From NCBI GenBank assembly GCA_041666125.1, contig JBAYHN010000008.1:1-29693 (forward strand): DNA of 29,693 nucleotides, read 5' to 3'. The stretch comes from JBAYHN01 sp041666125 (GTDB taxonomy: Bacteria; Patescibacteriota; Gracilibacteria; UBA1369; UM-FILTER-53-11). Positions 1-7,625 of this stretch are shown piece by piece. Every line of letters begins with the position of its first letter. The stretch's first letter is position 1. Position numbers and translations under genes: made by a program. Under the pieces are notes generated by a model. That model had not been told where the DNA came from and did not search any database. It saw only the letters and a program-made list of their open reading frames with translations.

Positions 1-453
1 CGGGGTCAAAACTTCAATAATTAATTTTGGGCAAGACTTTCGCAAAGCTTTAATACAAGCGGCAAAATGGGCACTCCCAGCATCTTTTAAATCATCACGA
101 TCAACACTTGTAATAACCGCATAGTCCAACCCAAGAGTTTTTATCGCCCGCGCCAAATTTTTTGGCTCATTTTCATCAAGTGGCCCCGGCTTACCGTGAT
201 TCACATTGCAAAATCTGCATGCGCGCGTGCACGTTCCGCCCATAATCATAAAAGTTGCAGTCCCACAGCCCCAACATTCGCCAATATTTGGACACATCGC
301 AGACGCACAAACAGTCGCGAGCTTTAATTTCTCAGATAGCGAGCGAATCTTTTTATATCTCAAACCCGGCTGAGCAATTTTTAGTTTCATCCACGACGGC
401 TTCTTGATGTCGCCAGAAACCAATTGAGTTTTTGTCAAAGGGTTGCAAGACAT
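1..453 (-). CDS. lipA: Lipoyl synthase LipA, N-terminal part (cut by the window edge)
   Basis: Radical-SAM enzyme that inserts two sulfurs into protein-bound octanoyl groups to make lipoate for 2-oxoacid dehydrogenases or the glycine cleavage system. The first 151 codons are visible and the frame stays open to base 1. The auxiliary cluster motif CASAMCPNIGECW is followed by the radical-SAM motif CTRACRFC (CxxxCxxC), then VITSVDRDDL and IEVLTP, all in the family order. The usual VCEEA before CPN reads VCASA here. The start is ATG at 453, 15 nt after the dnaQ-like stop, and it has no Shine-Dalgarno. The family call is very secure; the C-terminal two-fifths lie outside the window. Lipoate synthesis argues against the most reduced CPR lifestyles. 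Confidence 0.96.
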   Translation of the reverse strand, partial: MSCNPLTKTQLVSGDIKKPSWMKLKIAQPGLRYKKIRSLSEKLKLATVCASAMCPNIGECWGCGTATFMIMGGTCTRACRFCNVNHGKPGPLDENEPKNLARAIKTLGLDYAVITSVDRDDLKDAGSAHFAACIKALRKSCPKLIIEVLTP

Positions 454-467
454 AGAAATGGAGCCGC

Positions 468-473
468 ATCATA
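468..473 (-). promoter_or_regulatory. Possible -10 box for lipA (TATGAT)
   Basis: TATGAT on the minus strand overlaps the stop codon of the upstream exonuclease gene and ends 14 nt before the lipA ATG, predicting a leader of about 8 nt. There is no convincing -35. lipA may equally be read through from the upstream genes. Confidence 0.3.
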
Positions 474-1008
474 CCATAATAGAGACATTTTCCGAAGAGG
501 CCTTCTTGATTATCCTCATGAGCAGGCTGGCGGTTGCCATAGAATCAAACTTGGCGCTATGGGCTTGGTCGTGTCTTATTTTTAGAGTTTTGCATAAGTC
601 CGGCAGATTGTAATATCTCATTCCCGGGAAAATTTTCCGCGCAAGTTTAAGAGTGCACAGCATTGGCATATCAAGTGGCGCAAATTTTGCATCCACAAAT
701 TCTTTACTCAAAAACTTATAATCAAAAATTGCGTTGTGCCCAACAAAAATAGTGTTTTGCAAAAAACCATGCAGCTCACCGGCAATCTCACGAAAACGCG
801 GAGCGCTCGCCACCTTTTCATTGCTAATTCCGGTCATGCGAGCCACAAAAGGCGGAATAGGCCGCGCCGGATTTACAAAGCTGGAGAACCATTCAATCAC
901 CTCCCCTTGAAAAACTTTTACCGCGCCAACTTCTATAACTCGATCCTGTCCGTGAATAGCTCCGGTAGTTTCGACATCAACAACAGAAAAAGGGATTTTA
1001 AAATTCAT
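469..1008 (-). CDS. DnaQ-family 3'-5' exonuclease (DEDDh type)
   Basis: Exonuclease of the DNA polymerase III epsilon superfamily, 179 aa, a single domain. ExoI is visible as VVDVETTG near residue 10, ExoII as GHNAIFDYKFL near residue 95 and ExoIII as HSAKFDSMAT near residue 150, which together supply the DEDDh acidic residues and the histidine. The length fits a stand-alone epsilon-like or proofreading exonuclease; there is no helicase or BRCT domain and no PolC fusion. It lies between a flippase-like gene (36 nt upstream) and lipA (15 nt downstream), with no functional link that I can see. Whether this is the replicative epsilon subunit or a repair or RNA exonuclease cannot be decided from the sequence. 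Confidence 0.9.
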   Translation of the reverse strand: MNFKIPFSVVDVETTGAIHGQDRVIEVGAVKVFQGEVIEWFSSFVNPARPIPPFVARMTGISNEKVASAPRFREIAGELHGFLQNTIFVGHNAIFDYKFLSKEFVDAKFAPLDMPMLCTLKLARKIFPGMRYYNLPDLCKTLKIRHDQAHSAKFDSMATASLLMRIIKKASSENVSIMV

Positions 1009-1016
1009 TCGGCGAA

Positions 1017-1024
1017 AATATACA
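1017..1024 (-). promoter_or_regulatory. Candidate -10 box TATATT for the exonuclease gene
   Basis: On the minus strand TG is followed directly by TATATT, which ends 8 nt before the ATG at 1008. Transcription would start about 2 nt before the start codon. No Shine-Dalgarno and no clear -35 are present. Confidence 0.4.
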
Positions 1025-1044
1025 CCTAATTCGCATTACTAGCA

Positions 1045-2013
1045 TTACACTCCACTAATTACATTATCTACGCTTGAATGTTTTTGTTTGCGACGCAGTG
1101 CCCACAAAAGCGGAAGCGCAATAAAAAGCAAAACCGATTCGGCCACAATCAGCCAAATACGGCTCACAAAGGCATAAACTATCGCAATGTGAGGGGCAAC
1201 AACCGTTTTGAGACCCATATACCAAACACCCTCCCTCACACCAAATCCATTTGGCGTGAAAAGAGCAACTATACCAACCCAATATGAAAGTGCCCCAACG
1301 CCTATGAGTAGTGGAGCATATGAATAACTCACAGGAGCAAACGATTGCAGGAACAGAAAGCTGGAAAACCCAATGCCCACCACCGCAATTATATAAATAA
1401 TCTGAAGCGTCAGCAGTTTTATAAAAGAAACGCGCTTATCTTGCGTTATGGGTGGACGCTTAACTATTCTAAAATATAAATTAACTAGAAAATAAAAAAC
1501 TCGCGGATAAAGCACAATAACGCCAATAGTGCTCAGTATAATCACTACAGGCCAAGAGATGTGCCTAAAAGCATTGGTTTGAAGCAATGCGATAATGGAA
1601 ACATAAACACCGGCAAAGATTTCCAAAATAGATTCTGTGCCCGTGGAAAGTAAAGTTAATGAATTAGGTATGCCGTGAGGTTTGCAAAATTTCATTCTGG
1701 CTACACCGGTCCATATTTTGCCTGGAACATACTTTGCCGGCTGAGTAATAATAAAATATAAAAGAGTTTCATAAAAAGGCACGCCACAATGTAAATAGCG
1801 CAAGATTAAAAACCAGCCAATTGCAAAACATACATATGATCCCGCATACACAATAGAAGCTGCGCCCAACATCAATACATCAAATTGGAACCGGAAATAT
1901 TTTATATGTTCCCAATTTCTCGAAAATTCTCTACCCAAAAAGTATAAAACCGCCACCAGAAGAATTGCAGATACAGCGTTTAGTATGATTTTTTCCGTCC
2001 GAGTCATTGCCAT
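1045..2013 (-). CDS. Flippase-like polytopic membrane protein (LPG synthase TM / UPF0104 family)
   Basis: 322 aa, with about eight hydrophobic segments spread over its whole length. The pattern of the N-terminal membrane region of lysylphosphatidylglycerol synthases (UPF0104) is present: an early YFLGREFSRNW stretch, the QPAKYVPGKIW motif near residue 90 and the NGFGVREGVWY motif near residue 255. The soluble acetyltransferase-like domain of MprF is absent, so this is the stand-alone membrane module, thought to move lipids or lipid-linked sugars across the membrane. Its substrate is unknown. The start is ATG at 2013, with a second ATG two codons on; the N-terminus and start codon overlap a hairpin-forming palindrome. 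Confidence 0.82.
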   Translation of the reverse strand: MAMTRTEKIILNAVSAILLVAVLYFLGREFSRNWEHIKYFRFQFDVLMLGAASIVYAGSYVCFAIGWFLILRYLHCGVPFYETLLYFIITQPAKYVPGKIWTGVARMKFCKPHGIPNSLTLLSTGTESILEIFAGVYVSIIALLQTNAFRHISWPVVIILSTIGVIVLYPRVFYFLVNLYFRIVKRPPITQDKRVSFIKLLTLQIIYIIAVVGIGFSSFLFLQSFAPVSYSYAPLLIGVGALSYWVGIVALFTPNGFGVREGVWYMGLKTVVAPHIAIVYAFVSRIWLIVAESVLLFIALPLLWALRRKQKHSSVDNVISGV

Positions 2014-2033
2014 GCCTAAAGCAGTTTAGCATG
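2011..2033. repeat. Inverted repeat across the start codon and -10 of the flippase-like gene
   Basis: The left arm (2011-2020) and right arm (2025-2033, TTTAGCATG) pair over 9 bp with a single bulged C, around the 4-nt loop GCAG. The palindrome covers both the start codon and the candidate -10 box of the minus-strand gene. It could be an operator or a start-site hairpin in the mRNA. Confidence 0.6.
2023..2031 (-). promoter_or_regulatory. Extended -10 TGcTAAACT for the flippase-like gene
   Basis: On the minus strand TGC precedes TAAACT, which ends 9 nt before the ATG at 2013. The predicted mRNA leader is about 2 nt. Confidence 0.4.
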
Positions 2034-2079
2034 CAGACCTTTGCTGCGCGACAACCTCTATGCGAAAACGTGTTTTTTC

Positions 2080-2088
2080 TGATATAAT
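2080..2088 (+). promoter_or_regulatory. Extended -10 promoter TGaTATAAT of rny
   Basis: Perfect TATAAT with the extended TGn in front, ending 6 nt before the ATG at 2095. Normal spacing from -10 to the start of transcription puts the first transcribed base at or next to the A of the start codon. No Shine-Dalgarno could fit in this gap. Confidence 0.65.
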
Positions 2089-2094
2089 AGGCAC

Positions 2095-3618
2095 ATGCCA
2101 CAGATCGAAATTGTCTTTGCAGTCTCCGCAGGTTTAATAGGTTTAATAATAGGCGGAATGATTGCCGGCAAAAGAAAATTCGACGAAAAAGCGTTAAACG
2201 AAAAAGCTAAAAAAGTTGTAGTTTCTGCCGAGCAAGAAAGTAAACAAATAATGATTGACGCCGAGATCAAAAGGCAGGAAGCAAAGCGTCAATTTGAACT
2301 TGAGCAGGCGGAATTCATGAAGCAGTTGGAGAAAATGGAGCAAATGATGTCTACGAAAAACGGCATGTACGTAAAGCGCGATGCTAAAAATCAGGAAGTG
2401 GCAAAGGCCATTGCGGAAGAAGAAAGGTCGGCAAATGGGGTTAGGGAGCAAATTAAGGAATTGGAAATTAGAGTGGAAGACAAGCTTTTGCATATTTGCG
2501 GAATTCCAAAAGACAAAACTCGCGAAGTTGTAATCCAAAATTATGAACAGGACTTTTTGAGAGATGCGGAAACGAGGCTTCAGCACAGGCTGGAATGGGC
2601 CCAGGAATGCGCATCAAGAGACGCTAAACAGATTTTGAGTGAAGCAATTTATAGATATGCGGCACCAACATCCGTTGAACATGGACATCAAAATATCACT
2701 GTCCCGCGCGATGAAATAAAAGGATTAATAGTTGGTCGTGGTGGCATGAACATCGCATTTTTTGAGAAGACTTTTGAAGTAGATGTAATTTTTAATGACG
2801 AGCCAAACACAATAATAGTGAGCTGTTTTAATTTGGTGCAAAGGGAGCTCGCAAAGTTGGCACTGGAAAGATTAATGAGAGAAAGAGTTATAAACGAAGA
2901 AACAATTTTACGCGTCAAATTAATGGCGGAACAAGATTTGGAAAGAATTTTGCGAAAAGAAGGCGAAAAAGTTCTAAAGATGCTTGGGATTACAAGTGCG
3001 CCGATAGAATTTATGAGACTGGTTGGAAGATTGAAATATCGCACGAGTTACGGCCAAAGCATTTTGCACCACTGTTTTGAAGTCGCATATTTTTCCAGAA
3101 TTTTGGCAGGAGAAGTTGGCGCAAACGAAAAAGTGGCTTGGATTGCAGGATTTTTTCATGATGTCGGTAAGGCCATTGATCAGGAACAAGGTGGTTCTCA
3201 CGATGTTTTAACAAAGGAAATTTTGGAGAAATATGGTTTCCCTAAAGAAATTGTTCATGCCGCGTGGACGCATCACGATGCAGCGCCGCAAGAAACAATC
3301 GAAGCCCAAATAGTACAAGCCGCAGATGCAATTTCTGCAGGTCGCCCGGGAGCCCGCGCCGAATCTGTGGAAAGATATTTGGAAAAAATAAAAGATTTGG
3401 AAGGAGCTGCTGTTGGGCTGGAAGGAGTTAAAAAAGCGTATGCAATAAATGCCGGTCGCGAACTGCGCGTTATAGTTGAACCGGAAAAGCTTACAGACGC
3501 CGGAGCCCTTGAACTGGCCCAAAATATAGCCGGCAAAGTGCAAGAAAAAGGCGGCTACCCGGGCAAGATAAGAATTATTACGATAAGAACTACAAAAGTT
3601 ACCGATCACGCGAGATAA
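2095..3618 (+). CDS. rny: Ribonuclease Y
   Basis: Membrane-anchored endoribonuclease that starts mRNA decay in bacteria lacking RNase E. It has 507 aa, against about 520 usual. In order: an N-terminal membrane helix (residues 5-25), a long charged coiled coil (about 28-180), a KH domain (about 201-265, loop GRGGMN where most members have GREGRN) and an HD domain with H355-D356 in FFHDVGKAID, followed by the family's C-terminal region. The changed KH loop keeps GxxG. It opens a plus-strand operon with the flavoprotein, YtxH and VanW genes. The leader appears to be zero or nearly zero nt. Confidence 0.96.
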   Translation: MPQIEIVFAVSAGLIGLIIGGMIAGKRKFDEKALNEKAKKVVVSAEQESKQIMIDAEIKRQEAKRQFELEQAEFMKQLEKMEQMMSTKNGMYVKRDAKNQEVAKAIAEEERSANGVREQIKELEIRVEDKLLHICGIPKDKTREVVIQNYEQDFLRDAETRLQHRLEWAQECASRDAKQILSEAIYRYAAPTSVEHGHQNITVPRDEIKGLIVGRGGMNIAFFEKTFEVDVIFNDEPNTIIVSCFNLVQRELAKLALERLMRERVINEETILRVKLMAEQDLERILRKEGEKVLKMLGITSAPIEFMRLVGRLKYRTSYGQSILHHCFEVAYFSRILAGEVGANEKVAWIAGFFHDVGKAIDQEQGGSHDVLTKEILEKYGFPKEIVHAAWTHHDAAPQETIEAQIVQAADAISAGRPGARAESVERYLEKIKDLEGAAVGLEGVKKAYAINAGRELRVIVEPEKLTDAGALELAQNIAGKVQEKGGYPGKIRIITIRTTKVTDHAR

Positions 3619-3629
3619 AACGTTTCCAT

Positions 3630-4559
3630 ATGAAGAATAATGTAATTATTATTGGCGCGGGGCCAGCGGGATGCACCACTGCTATTTACACGGCACGTGC
3701 GGGGCTAAAAACTTGCGTTTTTGGCGCAATAGAAAGATCAAATACTTATAGGGCACATGTGGTGGAAAATTTTTTCGGAAGAAATGAAGCGCTTAAAGGC
3801 GCAAATTTAATGACTGAGGGAAAAGCGCAGGCGGAAAAGTTTGGTGCAAAATTTACAGATAAAGAAATCGTTGATATTAAAAAGAATAGCAATGATTTAT
3901 TTGAAATTGTTGATAGCGAAAGGCAAAAACATGAAGCGAGAGCAGTTGTAATTTGTTCCGGCCTTGGATTTAAACCAACAGGAATAAAAAATGAACAGCA
4001 ACTAACCGGCAAAGGCATTTCTTGCTGCGTGAATTGCGATGGATTTTTCTTTAAAGGCAAAAAAATCGCCGTAATAGGCAATACTAATTTTGCCGGAGAG
4101 GAAGCACTGCAACTTCTCACATATTCTCCAAACGTGACCCTGTTAAGCCACGGAAATGATTTTAAATTTGATCCAAAAATTAAATCTGCACTCGACGAAA
4201 ATGGTATACAGCAATTAAAAACATCACGCATAAGCGAATTTGCCGGAGAAAACAAATTAGAAGAAATTTTATTTTCAGATGGAGCAAAAATGAATTTCGA
4301 AGGAGCATTTTTGGCACTTGGAATTGCAAGTGCTTCTGATTTTGCGAACAAACTCGGCATAATGCGCGCCGGACAACAAAATACATTTATAGAAATAAAT
4401 TCTCGCACGGGCGAAACTAATGTTGCAGGCGTATTTGCAGCCGGAGATTGCACTGGCGGAAACGCACAGGCAATAAAAAGTGCAGGAGAAGGATGCAACG
4501 CCGGAATTTCTGTGATAAAATTCCTCAAGGGCTTAAAGGCCTACGCAGATTATTGTTAA
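3630..4559 (+). CDS. Thioredoxin-reductase-like flavoprotein with degraded NADPH site
   Basis: 309 aa with the two-domain thioredoxin reductase layout. The FAD site GAGPAG is at residues 9-14, the redox disulfide C133-V-N-C136 is followed by DGFF, and the C-terminal FAD motif GVFAAGD is followed by a normal AGEG helix. The NADPH domain is unusual. The GGGxSA or GGGNTA motif reads GNTNFA at 150-155, and the basic HRRxxxR stretch that holds the 2'-phosphate reads LLSHGNDF at 171-178. Known TrxR relatives with this kind of loss take electrons from ferredoxin or another donor. I infer a thiol-disulfide reductase with a non-NADPH donor; loss of activity is less likely because CxxC and both FAD motifs are intact. 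It lies 11 nt after rny. No thioredoxin or ferredoxin gene is in the window. Confidence 0.85.
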   Translation: MKNNVIIIGAGPAGCTTAIYTARAGLKTCVFGAIERSNTYRAHVVENFFGRNEALKGANLMTEGKAQAEKFGAKFTDKEIVDIKKNSNDLFEIVDSERQKHEARAVVICSGLGFKPTGIKNEQQLTGKGISCCVNCDGFFFKGKKIAVIGNTNFAGEEALQLLTYSPNVTLLSHGNDFKFDPKIKSALDENGIQQLKTSRISEFAGENKLEEILFSDGAKMNFEGAFLALGIASASDFANKLGIMRAGQQNTFIEINSRTGETNVAGVFAAGDCTGGNAQAIKSAGEGCNAGISVIKFLKGLKAYADYC

Positions 4560-4571
4560 CCACCTTAAAAT

Positions 4572-4910
4572 ATGGAAGAAAACAAGAAAATAGGCAGAAG
4601 TGTTGATCGCCTAATTATGGGAGTTATTCTGGGAGGAGCAATCGGTTCTGTTCTTGGTCTTACTCTCGCACCAAAGAAAGGCAAAGAGACGCGAGCAATC
4701 ATTAAGCAGAAAGGCCAGGACATTTTGGAGAAAGGTAAAGACGTTTCGCAGCAATTTATAAAAAATCACAAAGAAACGATAGGCAGTGCAAAATATCAGC
4801 TAAAGAAGGGAGGGAAAAGTTTCTTAAGGTGGGCTTTTTCTAAATTAAAAAAGGAGAAATCGCAAGATATGCCAAAGGCGACCATGGACATGGAATCTTC
4901 CGATGAGTGA
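4572..4910 (+). CDS. YtxH domain protein
   Basis: 112 aa. One glycine-rich hydrophobic segment at residues 14-31 is followed by APKKGKETR, the hallmark of the YtxH family, and then a lysine-rich amphipathic helix and an acidic tail. Members are small membrane-associated proteins linked in some bacteria to envelope stress; the molecular role is not known. It begins 12 nt after the flavoprotein stop, with no Shine-Dalgarno, so it is probably co-transcribed from the rny promoter. Confidence 0.85.
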   Translation: MEENKKIGRSVDRLIMGVILGGAIGSVLGLTLAPKKGKETRAIIKQKGQDILEKGKDVSQQFIKNHKETIGSAKYQLKKGGKSFLRWAFSKLKKEKSQDMPKATMDMESSDE

Positions 4911-4955
4911 AAAGTCATTGATGCTACGAAAATCTATTTTTTGGCATGCTCTTAA

Positions 4956-4966
4956 TGTAATATAAG
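4956..4966 (+). promoter_or_regulatory. Possible -10 region before the VanW gene
   Basis: A TG followed by overlapping TAATAT and TATAAG boxes. The second box ends 8 nt before the ATG at 4975. This suggests that the VanW gene has its own near-leaderless promoter in the 64-nt gap after ytxH. Confidence 0.4.
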
Positions 4967-4974
4967 GGTACATC

Positions 4975-6828
4975 ATGAAAACATTTGTCGGTTTTTTAGT
5001 GTCACTTGTACTAGTTATCGGCCTTGCTTCCGGCGCTTTTGCCTTGGATATTTTAAAAAGTAAAAATTTAAGTTTGCCGCGAACAACTTTGGGGAGTCTT
5101 AACTTAAGCGGAATGAGCAAAGATAAAGTTCGTGGATTGGTGCGCGCAAAAGTAAAAGAATTTTCGGAAGCAAATTTTCAAATTGCGGCACGAGGGATCG
5201 CAAAAACAATTACATTAAAAGATATTGGCATTACGCTAAATGATGCGCAGATTTTGGAAGAAATTCCATTTGCCGGAGAAATATCCAATGCAGAAATGCT
5301 TTTTTGGAGTTTTGCCGGTAAAAGAATAATGCCAAAGCCTATAATCGAAGAAACGGAGATATTAAGATTGATTGATGAGAAATTCCCGGATATTCCAAAG
5401 GCAAAAAACGCATATTTCGAATTTAAAAATAAGAAATTGCAGCTAGTGGAAGCCAAAAACGGAGTGATGCCAAATTTGGAGCCGTTGATTTATCAAATAC
5501 AAAACAGCGTTGCGTTTTTGGAGCACTCTCCCCTATTGGTGAATTTTACGGAAGCCGAGCCAACACTTTTTATAAAAGACTTGGAACCTTACAAAGATCC
5601 AATTGCAAAAAGATTCAGCTATCCGTTCAAATTGGTTTATGAAAAAGATAAATGGGCGGTTGATTTTGGAAAAAATCCACAATGGATAGTGTTTGAAAAG
5701 AAACCTTATGAGGTAAAAAACAATGAACTGCCCTTTGTAATGCAGTGGGGGCCGGTAGATTTTTCCAATTTCCTAAATGAAAAAATCTCAAAAAGCCTTG
5801 AGCAAGCGCCCGAAAGCATAAAAATATGGCGCGATCCAAACGGCAAAATTATTTTTGAAGGTAATGCAAATGAAGGCCGCGCAATAGAACGCGACAGGCT
5901 TCTTGCCCTTGTAAATATGGATCTTGAGCAAATGGCGCCCGCTGATCCTGTGCAAGAAGTTGAAATTCCGTTAGTTGTAGTGCCTCCAAAAGTGGATATT
6001 TCGCAGGATTTGCAGGACCTTGGCATTCGCGAACTTGTTGCGGTGGGGCATACTGCATTCGCTGGCTCACCGGCAAATCGCGCGCACAATATTTCCGTTG
6101 GGATTTCCAAATTTAACGGACTTTTAATACCTCCGGGTGCAGTTTTTTCGTTCGATGACAATCTTGGATTTGTTGACGGGTCAACCGGTTATCGCAAGGA
6201 GCTGGTAATAAAACCAGAGGGCACAATTCCGGAATTTGGCGGTGGACTTTGCCAGGTTTCCACGACACTTTATAGGGCCGCAATATATGGAGGATTCCCT
6301 ATTGTAGATCGCACGCCGCACACATATGCCGTTTCTTATTATTCTCAAATTGGCGGGCACGGGCTAGACGCAACAATATATCCCCCAACCCGCGACATGA
6401 AATTTAAAAACGACACGGCCGGCAATTTATTAATTCAATCATACGTAAATGGAGTAGATGCTTATTTTAAATTATATGGGATGTCGGACGGCAGAAAAAT
6501 TACAATGGAAGGTCCATATATATCTAATAGGAAAAGTGCGCCATCCGAAATAATCACAGTCAAAGATCCTACAATGAAACCCGGTGAAAAAAAACAGGTA
6601 GAAAAACCGCACGGAGGTTTTGATGTTATGTGGTACAGATACATTACTAAAAATGGCGAAACAAAAAAAGAAGATATATTTACCAGATACCAGGCGACGC
6701 AGGCTAAATTTTTAACCGGAGATGAGTTAACTCCAGAAGGAGAAAATGCCGGCATAGTGCAGCCGGCAAACCAAGAAAAGCCTAAGCCATCTACGGCTAA
6801 GCCGGAACCAATAATCAAGAAAAATTAA
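4975..6828 (+). CDS. VanW family protein with N-terminal peptidoglycan-binding-like region
   Basis: 617 aa, exported or membrane-anchored: residues 1-24 form a hydrophobic signal or anchor segment after MK. Residues about 30-330 resemble the duplicated YoaR-type putative peptidoglycan-binding region, including LKDIGITLN. The VanW domain covers about 355-500, with NRAHNISVGISKFNG, PPGAVFSFDD, GGGLCQVSTTLY and RTPHTYAVSYY. A proline- and lysine-rich tail closes the protein. VanW proteins are common in Gram-positive and CPR genomes. Their biochemical role is unknown, and the family name does not imply vancomycin resistance. The stop shares a TTAA with the convergent TPR gene. Confidence 0.9.
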   Translation: MKTFVGFLVSLVLVIGLASGAFALDILKSKNLSLPRTTLGSLNLSGMSKDKVRGLVRAKVKEFSEANFQIAARGIAKTITLKDIGITLNDAQILEEIPFAGEISNAEMLFWSFAGKRIMPKPIIEETEILRLIDEKFPDIPKAKNAYFEFKNKKLQLVEAKNGVMPNLEPLIYQIQNSVAFLEHSPLLVNFTEAEPTLFIKDLEPYKDPIAKRFSYPFKLVYEKDKWAVDFGKNPQWIVFEKKPYEVKNNELPFVMQWGPVDFSNFLNEKISKSLEQAPESIKIWRDPNGKIIFEGNANEGRAIERDRLLALVNMDLEQMAPADPVQEVEIPLVVVPPKVDISQDLQDLGIRELVAVGHTAFAGSPANRAHNISVGISKFNGLLIPPGAVFSFDDNLGFVDGSTGYRKELVIKPEGTIPEFGGGLCQVSTTLYRAAIYGGFPIVDRTPHTYAVSYYSQIGGHGLDATIYPPTRDMKFKNDTAGNLLIQSYVNGVDAYFKLYGMSDGRKITMEGPYISNRKSAPSEIITVKDPTMKPGEKKQVEKPHGGFDVMWYRYITKNGETKKEDIFTRYQATQAKFLTGDELTPEGENAGIVQPANQEKPKPSTAKPEPIIKKN

Positions 6829-7625
6829 ATTACTTTCTCTGTATCAATAACAGTTTTCTTTTCTTCTTCCTCCATTGGAATTCCGGATTCGGCTATTTTG
6901 TTTTTAGCTTCTTGATTGTACGGATCAATATCCAGAATCTTCTTTAAATATTTATGGCTGCGCCCTAAGTCCCCCATTTGCTTGGCAACTTCCGCCACAA
7001 TCCACAGAAATTCCAAATTTTTCGGCTCAAATTCCAACGCCTTATTAAAATAATGAAGCGCCTTTGTTAAATCTTTTAATTCATAATAAATTTGGCCAAT
7101 GCTTATATAACGTGAAGGCTTCGCATAGTCCAATTTTATTGCATTTTCATACGCCTCTATGGCTTCCGTATAACGTTTTTGGTTGTATAGGCATCGTCCG
7201 TAATTGCAATAATAAGTAGGTTCTTTTTGCGTTATAGAAAATAATTTTCTATATAAAATTTCGGCGCGCCTGTTGTTGCCATTTTGCATATAAATAACGC
7301 CAAGCTGATTTAAAGCCTCTTTGTGATTTTCATTCAAAGCCAAAACTTTTATAAACCACTTCTCGGCTTCTGCAAAATTACTGCGAGTAAAGTGCATGTC
7401 CCCAATTCTAAAAGCACGGTTAATTTCCCCAAAATCCAAAGGTTGGTCGCCTCTCGTTTCCGCAGAATCATCCGCATCCACGGCAAGAGAAGGGTCAGAA
7501 TTAGCATCCAATATAACCTGTTTTTCCCATTGTACGGGCCTGGAAGCGGCAACTCTTCGCAGATGTCTGCGGAAAATAAGTACCACTCCCACCAGACAAA
7601 TTATTGCAATAATTGTTTGACTCAT
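6825..7625 (-). CDS. Membrane-anchored TPR protein
   Basis: 266 aa. An N-terminal membrane helix (residues 3-18) is followed by a basic stretch, an acidic linker and then about five tetratricopeptide repeats from residue 68 to about 245, such as AEKWFIKVLALNENHKEAL and ALHYFNKALEFEPKN. The C-terminus is charged. TPR arrays bind protein partners; the partner here is unknown. Its ATG overlaps the holB stop as ATGA, so translation is probably coupled. The protein may be an assembly or scaffolding factor for the cell envelope, which is inference from the anchor only. Confidence 0.88.
   Translation of the reverse strand: MSQTIIAIICLVGVVLIFRRHLRRVAASRPVQWEKQVILDANSDPSLAVDADDSAETRGDQPLDFGEINRAFRIGDMHFTRSNFAEAEKWFIKVLALNENHKEALNQLGVIYMQNGNNRRAEILYRKLFSITQKEPTYYCNYGRCLYNQKRYTEAIEAYENAIKLDYAKPSRYISIGQIYYELKDLTKALHYFNKALEFEPKNLEFLWIVAEVAKQMGDLGRSHKYLKKILDIDPYNQEAKNKIAESGIPMEEEEKKTVIDTEKVI

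Noticed and set aside
34..41. Damaged Walker A (GPEKVGKF) in the delta' protein as a sign of decay; numbers are residues of the gene at 7622-8530
   Set aside because: Delta' subunits are typically non-hydrolysing, so loss of the S/T is expected and not a defect.
4975..6828. Vancomycin resistance from the VanW-like gene
   Set aside because: VanW-family membership alone does not confer resistance. No vanHAX-type ligase or dehydrogenase gene is nearby.
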